This document shows positions 9,070 through 18,095 of a stretch of 64,000 bases of DNA, piece by piece. A program made the position numbers and the translations under genes. Source of the stretch: Agromyces cavernae (GTDB lineage Bacteria; Actinomycetota; Actinomycetes; Actinomycetales; Microbacteriaceae). Below the pieces are notes generated by a model. That model was not told the DNA's origin. It did not search any database and saw only the letters and a list, made by a program, of their open reading frames with translations. Where the stretch lies: contig NZ_JAJNMP010000002.1 of the NCBI RefSeq assembly GCF_021044935.1, positions 496,001-560,000 of the forward strand, in the 5' to 3' direction. Numbering within the stretch: position 1 is the first letter of the stretch; each line of letters opens with the position of its first letter.

Positions 9070-9891
9070 TCACCGCAGGGCGTCGCGCATGACGGCGAGC
9101 ACATCGGCTTCGTCGTCGAGCGGGACATGCGGGTCGCCGTTCACGAAGATGCGCACCTGCAGCAGTGCCTGATGCAGCAGCATGCCGAGGCCGTGCACCA
9201 CCCGTCCGCCGGCTTCGAGCCACGAGGCACCGATCGCGGTCGGCCACGGGTCGTAGGCGACGTCGAGCAGCGGCGCCGTCGACGCGAGGTTCGGGTCGGG
9301 CACCACGTCGAGGCCGGCCGAGCCGGGCAGGGTGCTGATGACGAGATCGACGTCGTCGATCTCGGCCAGCGCCGAGATCGGCGCCTCGTCGACTCGGACC
9401 CCCAGCCGCCGACCGAGTTCGAGGACCGGCTGCGCTGCGCCCGGACGCCGCACGAGCACACGCACGTCGCCGGCGCCGAGCTCGGCCATCGCGACGAGTG
9501 CCGAGAGGGCCGTCGCGCCCGCGCCGACGATCGCACCGCGGGCCACCCTGTGGACATCTGACTCCGCGAGCGCGCCCACGATGCCGCCGATGTCGGTGTT
9601 GAAGCCGCGACGCGAGCCTTCGTCGAACACCACGGTGTTCGCTGCGCCCGTGAACAACGCGACGTCATCGAGGTGATCGAGCATCGGCAGCACGTCCTGC
9701 TTCAGAGGCATCGTGAGCGACAGGCCCCGCCACGAGGCATCCAGCCCGTCGATGAAGCCGCCGAGGCGCGAGCCGTCCATCTCGATCGCCGTGTACTCCC
9801 AGTCGAGCCCGAGCCGGGCGTACGCCGCGCGATGCAACGCCGGACTCTGGGAATGCCCGATCGGAGACCCGAGCACCGCGAGTCGTCGCAT
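9070..9891 (-). CDS. aroE: Shikimate dehydrogenase
   Basis: Reduces 3-dehydroshikimate to shikimate with NADPH. At 273 residues it has the substrate-binding GSPIGHSQSPALHRAAY, catalytic Lys64 in LTMPLK, Asp100 in FNTDIGG, and the NADP loop GAGATALSALVAM (GAGAT rather than the more frequent GAGGA, common in actinobacteria). It starts at ATG 9891, three bases after the mltG stop, so it is cotranscribed with mltG. Confidence 0.94.
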   Translation of the reverse strand: MRRLAVLGSPIGHSQSPALHRAAYARLGLDWEYTAIEMDGSRLGGFIDGLDASWRGLSLTMPLKQDVLPMLDHLDDVALFTGAANTVVFDEGSRRGFNTDIGGIVGALAESDVHRVARGAIVGAGATALSALVAMAELGAGDVRVLVRRPGAAQPVLELGRRLGVRVDEAPISALAEIDDVDLVISTLPGSAGLDVVPDPNLASTAPLLDVAYDPWPTAIGASWLEAGGRVVHGLGMLLHQALLQVRIFVNGDPHVPLDDEADVLAVMRDALR

Positions 9892-9894
9892 GCC

Positions 9895-11343
9895 TCAGCC
9901 TCCGTACTCGGGGTGGTCCTCGAGCCAGGCGAGGAACCGTGCGACGGCCGCGTCGTGCTCGTCGATGGTCGCCGAGAACACCGTCTCGCCGGTGTCGAGG
10001 TCGACCGTCACGAAGTACAGCCACGGGCCGTCGGCGGGATGCAGGGCGGCATCGATCGCGAGATCGCCGGGATTGCCGATCGGCCCGGGCGGCAGGCCGG
10101 GGTGCACGTAGGTGTTGTACGCGTTCGCCGGATCGGCACGCTGCGCATCGGTCGTCGTGACGACGGAGTCGTCGCCGAGCCCGTAATGCACGGTCGAGTC
10201 GAACTGCAGCAGGCCGCTGTCGAACAGCTCGGGGTCCAGCCGGTTCTCGATGACTCGCGACACCTTGTAGTAGTCGTCGCGAAGTCCCGCCTCCCGCTCG
10301 ATGAGCGAGGCCTTGACGACGGTTCGCCAGCGGTCTTCGGGCGCGACGCCGGCGGCATCGAGCGCCTCGAACGAGCGGTCGACGAGCATCTTCACGAGTG
10401 CGGGTGCGGTGATGTCGGGGTCGACCGTGTAGGTGGCGGGGAACAGGAAGCCCTCGATGCCCGTCGCCTCGGCGGGAAGCCCCAACGTCTTCACGTCGGC
10501 GGCCGCCGCCTCGAGCTCCTCGATGGGCAGGCCGGTGACGGCCGCGGCCTCGGCGAGGGCGTTCTTCGCCCACATGCCCTCTTGGATCACGAAGGTGTTC
10601 TCGAGCTTGTTCGCCGGGTCGAGGAGCGCGTCGAGCGCGGACTGCGCGCTCATCTGCTCGGCCATCAGGTAGGCGCCCGGGTAGAAGATCGGGGTCGGGT
10701 CGGCTTCGGCGAGCACCTCGGTGAACGCCTCGGCGCTCGCGACGATGTCTTCGGCGACGAGGTTGTCGGCGATCGAGGTGCCGGTGTCGCCCTCGTGGAT
10801 CATGAACACGACTTCACCGGTACCCGTGCCCTCGAAGTCCTCTGCGGGCTGGAACCGATCGATGACCGCGGTGATGGGGCCCTGCAGGAAGAAGAATGCA
10901 CCGACGCCGAGCGCGATCACCACGACGAGGCCGATGAGGCATCCCCATGCCCCGCGACGCCGCGGGCGCTCGGTCTCGTACTGATCCGAGGTCTCGGCAC
11001 GGCGCTCGCCGCGCGACGGCGCCGCGAACTGGTCGAACGCGTCGGGCTTCGACGGCACCGTCGTGGCCGCCGCCGTCGCGGCCTCCGCGGCGGTAACCGC
11101 TGCCGCGTGCCGTTCCTCGGCCTCGATCGCCGCAGCGCGCCGCTGCTCGGCCTCCCTGGCCTCGCGACGCGTCATCGGCTGGCTCGCGTCGCGGGCGGCC
11201 GCGGGCGCTGCGGGCTGCGGCGCGGGCGGCCGGGACGCGCCGGCCTGGTCGCCGCCGGGTCGCCGCTCGTCACCGGCGAGCATGGCGTGCCAGTCGGACG
11301 TCGCCGGATCGGTGTCGTTGCGCTCTGGGGGGAGCTGGGTCAC
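9895..11343 (-). CDS. mltG: Endolytic murein transglycosylase MltG
   Basis: Cleaves nascent glycan strands at the membrane, setting their length. The 482-residue protein has a long Ala/Arg/Glu-rich cytoplasmic N-terminal region (to about residue 130), one membrane segment at about 133-153 (GCLIGLVVVIALGVGAFFFL), a LysM-like region near 180-245, and the YceG catalytic domain with the Glu pair E349/E351 in ASLIEREAG and the later LLQFDSTVHYGLG and HPGLPPGPIGNPG motifs. The stop of ruvX overlaps its start (ATGA). The acidic/alanine-rich cytoplasmic tail is longer than in E. coli, as usual in actinobacteria. Confidence 0.94.
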   Translation of the reverse strand: MTQLPPERNDTDPATSDWHAMLAGDERRPGGDQAGASRPPAPQPAAPAAARDASQPMTRREAREAEQRRAAAIEAEERHAAAVTAAEAATAAATTVPSKPDAFDQFAAPSRGERRAETSDQYETERPRRRGAWGCLIGLVVVIALGVGAFFFLQGPITAVIDRFQPAEDFEGTGTGEVVFMIHEGDTGTSIADNLVAEDIVASAEAFTEVLAEADPTPIFYPGAYLMAEQMSAQSALDALLDPANKLENTFVIQEGMWAKNALAEAAAVTGLPIEELEAAAADVKTLGLPAEATGIEGFLFPATYTVDPDITAPALVKMLVDRSFEALDAAGVAPEDRWRTVVKASLIEREAGLRDDYYKVSRVIENRLDPELFDSGLLQFDSTVHYGLGDDSVVTTTDAQRADPANAYNTYVHPGLPPGPIGNPGDLAIDAALHPADGPWLYFVTVDLDTGETVFSATIDEHDAAVARFLAWLEDHPEYGG

Positions 11344-11816
11344 AGGGGGGATTGCCCTTCATCGGTGTCGACGGAGCGCCCGGGCGGGTTTCCGGATGCG
11401 CGCTCGGCGTCGATGGCGTGTTGCAGAATGATAACGGCTGCAACTTGGTCGACGATGGGACGCTGTTTGCGTGCCGACTTGCCCGACGCCCGAAGCGCCT
11501 GCTGGGCGCTCACCGTCGACAGCCGCTCGTCGACCAGCCGAACGGCAGCGCCGGCCGCGGCGAGCCGTTCGGCGAACGCGATCGCGTCGTCGGTCGACGG
11601 CGTCGCCGCCCCCGAGAGCGACAGCGGATTGCCCACGACGAGCTCGATCGCCTCGAACTCCTCGGCGAGCTCGAGGATGCGCCGCACGTCGTCGTCGCCG
11701 TCTGCCGACCGTGGAACGGTCTCGACCGGCACCGCGAGAAGACCGCCGGCATCGCAGCGTGACACGCCGACTCGGGCGCGGCCGACGTCGATGCCGAGCC
11801 TGGCTCCGGTACGCAT
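11340..11816 (-). CDS. ruvX: RuvX/YqgF-type Holliday-junction-resolvase-like nuclease
   Basis: A 158-residue RNase H-fold protein with GIDVGRARVGVS near the N terminus (first acidic residue), VVGNPLSLSG and the DERLSTV motif with its acidic residue. The E. coli member helps process pre-16S rRNA; a role in recombination has also been claimed. It sits between alaS and mltG and overlaps mltG by four bases, the conserved actinobacterial order. Confidence 0.93.
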   Translation of the reverse strand: MRTGARLGIDVGRARVGVSRCDAGGLLAVPVETVPRSADGDDDVRRILELAEEFEAIELVVGNPLSLSGAATPSTDDAIAFAERLAAAGAAVRLVDERLSTVSAQQALRASGKSARKQRPIVDQVAAVIILQHAIDAERASGNPPGRSVDTDEGQSPL

Positions 11817-11822
11817 GCGCCG

Positions 11823-14480
11823 CTATCCGGCGAGGCCGGCGCGCACCGCCGCGAGAGCCGCGGGGATCGCGGACACGTCGCTGCCGCCGCCCTGCGCGAG
11901 GTCGGGCTTGCCGCCACCGCCGCCGCCCAGCACGCCTGCCGCCGTCTTCGCGAGCGAACCGGCGTTCGCTCCGGCGTCGCGCGCCGCAGGCGAGGTCGCC
12001 ACGATCGCGAGCGGCTTGCCGCCGACGTCGCCGGCGAGTGCGACGACGGATGCCGCATCGCCGAGCTTCGCCCGGACGGACAGCGCGAGCGAGCGCAGCT
12101 CATCGCCCGAACCGAGCGAGCCGACCGCCTCGGCGACGAGCAGCACGTCGCCGACCCGGGCGGCCTTCGCGGCGAGTTCGGGCACGCGGTCGTTCAGCGC
12201 CTTCGCCTCGAACGCCTGGATGCGCTTCTCGGCGGCCTTCAGGCTCGTCACGAGCTCGCCGACGCGGTCGACGAGCTGTTCGGGCCGGGTCTTGAGCGTC
12301 GTGGTCAGCTCCGACACGAGCGCGCGCTCGGCCGCGAAACGCTGGAACGCCTCGAGACCGACGAGCGACTCGACGCGGCGGTTCGACGCACCGACCGACG
12401 ACTCGCCGACGATGTTGATCATGCCGATCTCGGCGCTCGACGACACGTGGGTGCCCGCGCAGAGTTCACGCGACCACGGTCCGCCGATGTCGACGACGCG
12501 GACGACATCGCCGTACTTCTCGCCGAAGAGCGCCATCGCCCCGAGCGACCTCGCCTCGTCGAGCGGCATCTCACGGGTGAGGACCTGCAGGTTGTCGCGC
12601 ACGGCCACGTTCGAGATCTCCTCGATCTCGCTCCGTGTCGCGGCCGAGAGCGCCGAGTTCCATCCGTAGTCGAGGCGGAGGTAGCCGGCCTTGTTGAACG
12701 AACCCGACTGGTGGGCGTTCGGGCCGAGCACCTGTCGTAGCGCCGCGTGCACGATGTGGGTGCCCGAGTGCGCCTGGGTCGCGCCACGCCGGTAGCCCTC
12801 GTCGACGAGGCTGGTCGCGCGCGCCCCGACCCCGACCTCGCCCGACGTCACCTTGACCGTGTGGCTGATCAGGCCCTTCACGGGCTTCTGCACGTCGAGC
12901 ACCTCGAGCTCGAACCCGTCGCCGACGATGCGGCCCTGGTCGGGCGCCTGCCCGCCGGACTCGGCGTAGAGCGAGGTCTCGGCGAGGATCACCTCGGCAG
13001 TCTGCCCGGCGACGGCACGGCTCGCCGGCGCGCCGTCGACGAGGATGCCGAGCACGCTCGACTCGGTCGCGAGCTCGGTGTAGCCCGTGAAGATCGTCTC
13101 GCCCTTGGCGCGGAAGTCGGCGTACACCGAGAGGTCGGCGAGCACCTTCTTCTTCGATTTCGCGTCGGCCTTCGCGCGAGTGCGCTGCTCGGTCATGAGG
13201 CTGTCGAACGCGGTGCGATCGACCGTGAGACCGGCTTCGTCGGCCATCTCGAGCGTGATCTCGATCGGGAATCCGTAGGTGTCGTGCAACAGGAACGCCG
13301 TATCGCCGGCGAGCTCTGCACGGCCGGACTGCTTGGTCTCGGCGACGGCCACGTCGAGGATCGACGTTCCGGCGGCCAGCGTGCGCAGGAACGTCTCCTC
13401 TTCGCCCAGGGCGAGCTGCTCGATGTGGGCGTAGTCGCTCGCGACCTCGGGGTACGCCGCCTTCATCGCGTCACGGGAGGCCGCGAACAGCTCGCGGAAC
13501 GTCGGGCCCTCGACGCCGAGCAGGCGCATCGCACGGATGCTGCGACGCAGCAGTCGGCGCAGGATGTAGCCACGCCCCTCGTTCGACGGGCTGACGCCGT
13601 CGCTCATGAGCATGAGCGCCGAGCGGACGTGGTCGGCGATGACGCGCATGCGCACGTCGTCGTCGTGGTTCGCACCGTAGGTGCGGCCCGAGAGCTCGGC
13701 CGCGCGGTCGAGCACCGGGCGGACCTGGTCGATCTCGTACATGTTGTCGACGCCCTGCTTGATGAAGGCGACGCGCTCGAGCCCCATGCCCGTGTCGATG
13801 TTCTTCTTCGGCAGGTCCTTCACGATGCGGAAGTCGGTCTTCGACTTCACGTCGTCGATGAGGTACTGCATGAACACGAGGTTCCAGATCTCGACGTACC
13901 GGTCGTCGTCGGTCGCCGGGCCGCCGTCGACGCCGTACTCGGGGCCGCGGTCGAAGAAGATCTCGGAGCAGGGGCCGGCCGGACCGGGCTGCCCGGTGTG
14001 CCAGTAGTTCGTGTCCTTGCCGAGGCGCTGGATGCGTTCCTCGGGCAAGCCGGCGATGCGCTTCCAGAGCTCGATGGCCTCGTCGTCGTCTTCGTAGACG
14101 GTGACCCAGAGATCGCTCGGCTCGAACCCGTAGCCGCCGTCGGCCTCGGGCGTGGTGAGCAGCTCCCACGCCATCGAGATGGCACCCTCCTTGAAGTAGT
14201 CGCCGAACGAGAAGTTGCCGCTCATCTGGAAGAACGTGCCATGCCGCGGGGTCTTGCCGACCTCTTCGATGTCGTTCGTGCGGATGCACTTCTGCACGCT
14301 CGTCGCACGGGGGTAGGGCGCGGGAACCAGACCGGTGAGATACGGCACGAACGGCACCATGCCCGCGACCGTGAACAGCAGGGTCGGGTCGTCCGAGACG
14401 AGCGATGCCGAGGGGACGACGGCGTGTCCGCGCTCGGCGAAGAAGTCCAGCCAACGCTGGCGGATGTCGGCAGTCTGCAT
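11823..14480 (-). CDS. alaS: Alanine-tRNA ligase
   Basis: An 885-residue class II synthetase with an N-terminal catalytic domain (FTVAGMVPF, GTFFQMSGNFSFGDYFK, GMGLERVAFIKQG), the tRNA-recognition helical domain, the editing domain with zinc ligands HSGTHIVH and CAGTHV, and a C-terminal DHHA1 domain with the Gly-rich GVLGGGGGGKPDLAQGGG. The start is ATG 14480 (MQTADIRQRWLDFF); an upstream in-frame stretch is arginine-rich and non-conserved, so it is rejected. It is followed six bases later by ruvX. Whether the upstream small membrane-protein gene is on the same transcript is likely, since only 55 bases separate them. Confidence 0.97.
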   Translation of the reverse strand: MQTADIRQRWLDFFAERGHAVVPSASLVSDDPTLLFTVAGMVPFVPYLTGLVPAPYPRATSVQKCIRTNDIEEVGKTPRHGTFFQMSGNFSFGDYFKEGAISMAWELLTTPEADGGYGFEPSDLWVTVYEDDDEAIELWKRIAGLPEERIQRLGKDTNYWHTGQPGPAGPCSEIFFDRGPEYGVDGGPATDDDRYVEIWNLVFMQYLIDDVKSKTDFRIVKDLPKKNIDTGMGLERVAFIKQGVDNMYEIDQVRPVLDRAAELSGRTYGANHDDDVRMRVIADHVRSALMLMSDGVSPSNEGRGYILRRLLRRSIRAMRLLGVEGPTFRELFAASRDAMKAAYPEVASDYAHIEQLALGEEETFLRTLAAGTSILDVAVAETKQSGRAELAGDTAFLLHDTYGFPIEITLEMADEAGLTVDRTAFDSLMTEQRTRAKADAKSKKKVLADLSVYADFRAKGETIFTGYTELATESSVLGILVDGAPASRAVAGQTAEVILAETSLYAESGGQAPDQGRIVGDGFELEVLDVQKPVKGLISHTVKVTSGEVGVGARATSLVDEGYRRGATQAHSGTHIVHAALRQVLGPNAHQSGSFNKAGYLRLDYGWNSALSAATRSEIEEISNVAVRDNLQVLTREMPLDEARSLGAMALFGEKYGDVVRVVDIGGPWSRELCAGTHVSSSAEIGMINIVGESSVGASNRRVESLVGLEAFQRFAAERALVSELTTTLKTRPEQLVDRVGELVTSLKAAEKRIQAFEAKALNDRVPELAAKAARVGDVLLVAEAVGSLGSGDELRSLALSVRAKLGDAASVVALAGDVGGKPLAIVATSPAARDAGANAGSLAKTAAGVLGGGGGGKPDLAQGGGSDVSAIPAALAAVRAGLAG

Positions 14481-14535
14481 GGTTCCGTTCTGGGTTTCGC
14501 CCGGGACATCCGGGCTGTCGAAATCGTTCGAGTGG

Positions 14536-14739
14536 TCAGTTCGAGGGAGCCGCGTCGGCGGCGGCGCCGCGGAGCTCGGCGTCGCGCTCGTGATAGCCCT
14601 CGGCGATGGCCTGACCGAACGCGCGAGCCTTCGCATCGACCGACGAGAAGAAGTCGCGGCCCTGCTTGGTCTGGTTGACCCGGTGCGCGACGACGAATCC
14701 GGCCGCGACGCCGACGGTGAACCACAGAATGCTCTTCAC
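14536..14739 (-). CDS. Small single-pass membrane protein, 67 residues
   Basis: MKSILWFTVGVAAGFVVAHRVNQTK opens with one membrane helix (residues 4-19), followed by a charged soluble tail with FFSSVDAKARAFGQAIAEGYHERDAELRGAA, which should be helical. GGGAGCACCTC lies before the ATG, giving a good Shine-Dalgarno. It lies between rpsD and alaS in the same direction. Small proteins of this type are common in this position in related genomes as I recall; no function is known. The glycine-rich helix followed by an amphipathic tail resembles membrane scaffold or ATP-synthase-factor-like small proteins, but that is only appearance. Confidence 0.8.
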   Translation of the reverse strand: MKSILWFTVGVAAGFVVAHRVNQTKQGRDFFSSVDAKARAFGQAIAEGYHERDAELRGAAADAAPSN

Positions 14740-14830
14740 GAGGTGCTCCCTGCTCGATGTCTCGCCGATGCGGTGCGCTCGGCACGCTCGGAACAGTCTA
14801 GTGGCGCGCGACGGGCGCCCGCCGAAGACG

Positions 14831-14865
14831 GAACAGGGGCCGCGGGAAACCCGCGACCCCTGTTC
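14831..14865 (-). terminator. Hairpin terminator after rpsD
   Basis: A 16-base arm GAACAGGGGCCGCGGG, loop AAA and a matching arm with one mismatch form a strong stem 15 bases beyond the rpsD stop. There is no clear U-tract. Confidence 0.75.
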
Positions 14866-14879
14866 GAACGCCTGATGCG

Positions 14880-15503
14880 TCAGCGAGCGGCGTAGTACTC
14901 GACGACGAGCTGGACCTCGCAGGTCACGGGGACCTCGGCGCGCTTCGGGCGACGGACGAGCCGCGCCTGGAGCTTGTCGAGCTCGACCTCGAGGTAGCCC
15001 GGAACCTTGGGGAGCACGTCGACGTGACCACCGGCAGCGGCGACCTGGAACGGCTCGGTGCCTTCACTGCGCGCCTTGACGTGAACGAGCTGGCCCGGCT
15101 TCACGCGGAACGACGGGCGGTCGACGAGCTGGCCGTCGACGAGGATGTGGCGGTGCACGACGAACTGGCGGGCCTGCGTGATGGTGCGGGCGAAGCCGGC
15201 GCGCAGCACGAGGGCGTCGAGACGCATCTCGAGCAGCTCGACGAGGTTCTCACCGGTCTGGCCGGCGGTGCGCTTGGCCTCGACGTAGGCGATCTTGAGC
15301 TGCTTCTCGCGGATGCCGTACTGGGCGCGGAGGCGCTGCTTCTCGCGCAGACGCACGGCGTAGTCGCTGTCCTGCTTGCGCTTGGTGCGCCCGTGCTCAC
15401 CGGGAGCGTAGGGGCGCTTCTCCATGTAGCGGGCGGCCTTCGGGGTGAGGGCGACGCCGAGCGCACGGGAGAGGCGGGTCTTGCTGCGTGACTGGTTCGA
15501 CAC
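14880..15503 (-). CDS. rpsD: 30S ribosomal protein S4
   Basis: Primary 16S rRNA-binding protein of the 30S body. The 207-residue protein has the N-terminal basic domain without the zinc Cys residues (a cysteine-free form) and the S4 RNA-binding domain MRLDALVLRAGFARTITQARQFVVHRHILV at about residues 92-121. It lies apart from the rpsM-rpsK-rpoA cluster, as in many Microbacteriaceae. GAAAGGACATTC precedes the ATG at 15503. A leader of some 150 bases lies between the likely promoter and the ATG; autoregulatory structure is possible but not demonstrated. Confidence 0.97.
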   Translation of the reverse strand: MSNQSRSKTRLSRALGVALTPKAARYMEKRPYAPGEHGRTKRKQDSDYAVRLREKQRLRAQYGIREKQLKIAYVEAKRTAGQTGENLVELLEMRLDALVLRAGFARTITQARQFVVHRHILVDGQLVDRPSFRVKPGQLVHVKARSEGTEPFQVAAAGGHVDVLPKVPGYLEVELDKLQARLVRRPKRAEVPVTCEVQLVVEYYAAR

Positions 15504-15665
15504 GAATGTCCTTTCGGAAGAATCTCAAATGTACTCACGGCGCGTTGGCGCACCGGAAGTCTGTGTCAGAGGGATTCGCCAAGGGCGGATCGGCTACAGA
15601 TCTCACCCATTCGCCGGTGACGCTCTCGCAGCCGCGCTCGAGTGTCAGGCTTCAGGCCAACGGAA

Positions 15666-15671
15666 ATACTA
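15666..15671 (-). promoter_or_regulatory. Candidate -10 box (TAGTAT) for rpsD
   Basis: TAGTAT on the minus strand, preceded by TGG, lies about 160 bases before the rpsD ATG in the only AT-rich spot of the rpsD-rarA gap (15504-15717). No clear -35 is seen. The gap otherwise holds no gene. Confidence 0.35.
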
Positions 15672-15717
15672 CCATGCGCACGGGCGGGCACATCGCTCTC
15701 GGGCGACGCGACGGCGT

Positions 15718-17118
15718 TCAGGCTCCGCCGCGCACGATGCGTCGCAGCTTCGCGAGGCGAGCCGAGACCTCGCGCTCGTTGCCGTGCTCGGTGGGCTCGT
15801 AGTAGATCGCACCGCGAAGCGCGTCGGGCAGGTACTCCTGCGTGACGACGCCGATCGCGTCGTCGTGCGGGTAGCGGTAACCCTTGCCGTGGCCGAGCCG
15901 CTTCGCCCCCGGATAGTGCGCGTCGCGCAGGTGCTTCGGTACCCGGCCCGCCTTGCCCTCGCGCACGTCGGCGATCGCGCGGTCGATGCCGACGTACGCG
16001 GCGTTCGACTTGGGAGCCGTCGCAAGATGCACGACCGCCTGCGCGAGCGGGATGCGCCCCTCGGGCATGCCGATGTACTGCACGGCGTCGGCGGCGGCGA
16101 CCGCGACGCCGAGGGCGGTCGGGTCGGCGAGACCGATGTCTTCGGAGGCGAGCACGATGATGCGCCGGGCGATGAAGCGCGGATCTTCGCCGGCCTCGAT
16201 CATGCGCGCCAGATAGTGCAGGGCGGCGTCGACGTCGCTGCCGCGCACCGACTTGATGAAGGCGCTGATGACGTCGTAGTGCTCGTCGCCGTTGCGGTCG
16301 TAGCGCAACAGGGCACGGTCGACGGCGCGCGCCACGATGTCGGCCGTGATGGCGGGCTTGTGCGGCGCGGCGGCCTCGCCCCCGTTGTCGGCGGTGGCGC
16401 CGGGCTCTGCCTCGTCGGCCGCGGTCGCCTCGGCCGCCGATTGCGCGGCCGCCACGGATGCCGCCTCGAGCGCCGTGAGCGCACGCCGGGCGTCTCCTGA
16501 AGCGAGCCTGATGATGGCCGCCCGCGCGTCGGGCTCGAGCTCGACCCTGCTCGCCAGGCCGCGGGGGTCGACGACGGCACGGTCGACGAGCACGCCGAGA
16601 TCGTCGTCGGTCAGCAGCTCGAGCGTGAGCAGCAGCGAGCGGGACAGGAGCGGGGAGATGACCGAGAACGAGGGGTTCTCGGTGGTCGCCGCGACGAGGA
16701 TGACCCAGCCGTTCTCGACTCCGGGTAGCAGTGCGTCCTGCTGCGCCTTCGTGAACCGGTGGATCTCATCGAGGAACAACACCGTGGAGACGCCGTAGAG
16801 GTCGCGGCTGGCGCGCGCCTCCTCCATGACCTGCCGCACGTCGCGGACCCCGGCGGTGACGGCCGAGAGCTCGACGAACTTGCGGCCCGACGACCTCGCG
16901 ATCGCCTGCGCGAGCGTGGTCTTGCCGGTTCCGGGCGGACCCCACAGGATGACCGAGACCGACCCGGACTCGCCGGTGCGGTCGCCCGCGAGCGCGACGA
17001 GCGGCGACCCCGGGGTGAGCAGATGGCGCTGCCCGGCCACCTCGTCGAGGCTCGTCGGACGCATGCGCACCGCGAGCGGGGTCGCGCCTGAGCGCAGCCC
17101 CGGGCTCGTTTCCACCAT
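15718..17118 (-). CDS. rarA: Replication-associated recombination ATPase RarA (MgsA)
   Basis: A 466-residue AAA+ clamp-loader-like ATPase acting at stalled forks. Motifs: Walker [12 protein letters not shown], Walker [11 protein letters not shown], sensor TTENPSF, and the C-terminal tetramerisation part [16 protein letters not shown]-type sequence (read here as [19 protein letters not shown]). An alanine-rich insert between the lid and C-terminal domain ([19 protein letters not shown] region) is a lineage-specific linker. The start is ATG 17118; longer in-frame extensions are antisense to the cyclophilin gene. Confidence 0.95.
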   Translation of the reverse strand: MVETSPGLRSGATPLAVRMRPTSLDEVAGQRHLLTPGSPLVALAGDRTGESGSVSVILWGPPGTGKTTLAQAIARSSGRKFVELSAVTAGVRDVRQVMEEARASRDLYGVSTVLFLDEIHRFTKAQQDALLPGVENGWVILVAATTENPSFSVISPLLSRSLLLTLELLTDDDLGVLVDRAVVDPRGLASRVELEPDARAAIIRLASGDARRALTALEAASVAAAQSAAEATAADEAEPGATADNGGEAAAPHKPAITADIVARAVDRALLRYDRNGDEHYDVISAFIKSVRGSDVDAALHYLARMIEAGEDPRFIARRIIVLASEDIGLADPTALGVAVAAADAVQYIGMPEGRIPLAQAVVHLATAPKSNAAYVGIDRAIADVREGKAGRVPKHLRDAHYPGAKRLGHGKGYRYPHDDAIGVVTQEYLPDALRGAIYYEPTEHGNEREVSARLAKLRRIVRGGA

Positions 17119-17241
17119 GCGCCAAGCGTAGCTGCGGCATCCGACACCGCCGCCGGCCGCGACGCCGCGCGGTGCGGCGATTGGTGCGCACCCCGCGCGC
17201 TTGCGTAGAGTCGGCAGGCAGGATTCCCGAGAAGGAGCAGC

Positions 17242-18009
17242 GTGGCAACGAACGACCGACAGGCGCGCGAGGAACGAGCGCGCCTTCGTACCTACCAGGC
17301 CCGCCAGCAGGTGCACGCAGGCAAGAAGCGCCGCCGCGCGCGCGACAACGCCATCGCGAGCATCGCACTCGTCATCGTGCTCGCGCTCGCGGTCGGTGCA
17401 CAGCTGTTCTTCTTCAACGGCGGGCCCGGCAGCCCCGAGCCCGTGCCGTCGGCGACGCCGACGCCCACGCCCGATGCCGCCGAGGTGCCCTCTCCCGACC
17501 TCGCCGGGGGCCGCACGTGGTCGGGCGCACTCACGATCAACGACATCCCCCTCGGAGTCGAGCTCGACGGTGCTGCGGCGCCGCAGGCCGTCTCCAGCAC
17601 GATCGACCTCGTGCAGGCGGGGTTCTACGACGGTCTCAGCTGCCACCGGCTCACGAAGGACAGCATCTGGGTGCTGCAGTGCGGCGACCCGAACGGCGAC
17701 GGTTCGGGCGGCCCCGGCTACAGCTACGGTCCGATCGAGAACGCGCCCGCCGACGGCGTCTACCCCGCCGGAACGATCGCGATGGCGCGCCAGCCCCAGA
17801 ACGCCGACAGCCAGGGCAGCCAGTTCTTCATCGTCTACGCCGACACGACGCTCCCCGCGGACAGCGCCGGCGGCTACACCGTCATCGGCCGCGTCACGAG
17901 CGGCCTCGACGAGCTGCAGGCCGGGGTGACCGATGCAGGCCCCGCCGACGGAGCACCCGACGGTGCGCCGAGCGTACCCGCGACGATCACGTCGTTCACC
18001 GTCGAATAG
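17242..18009 (+). CDS. Membrane-anchored cyclophilin-type peptidyl-prolyl isomerase
   Basis: A 255-residue protein starting at GTG 17242 behind GAAGGAG. A basic cytoplasmic N terminus (residues 1-36) is followed by one membrane helix (about 37-58), a Pro/Thr linker ([10 protein letters not shown]) and an extracytoplasmic cyclophilin domain (about 90-250) with [44 protein letters not shown]. It should fold or isomerise exported proteins. This rarA-cyclophilin-DUF349 neighbourhood is common in Microbacteriaceae in my recollection. Confidence 0.93.
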   Translation: MATNDRQAREERARLRTYQARQQVHAGKKRRRARDNAIASIALVIVLALAVGAQLFFFNGGPGSPEPVPSATPTPTPDAAEVPSPDLAGGRTWSGALTINDIPLGVELDGAAAPQAVSSTIDLVQAGFYDGLSCHRLTKDSIWVLQCGDPNGDGSGGPGYSYGPIENAPADGVYPAGTIAMARQPQNADSQGSQFFIVYADTTLPADSAGGYTVIGRVTSGLDELQAGVTDAGPADGAPDGAPSVPATITSFTVE

Positions 18010-18095
18010 ACGACCGGCGACGCACTTCGACCGTGCAATAGGCTTGATGCCACCTGCCGCCTCGCGCGGCATCCGACCTACGACAGGGTGAGGCC

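Noticed and set aside
9673-12669. A 998-codon open frame on plus, antisense to aroE, mltG, ruvX and alaS
   Set aside because: High GC removes stop codons from antisense frames. The translation is rich in Arg/His/Gly with no domain, and the minus-strand genes are certain.
15504-15717. S4-binding autoregulatory RNA in the rpsD leader
   Set aside because: No pseudoknot-like complementarity that I could draw with confidence; kept only as a possibility under rpsD.
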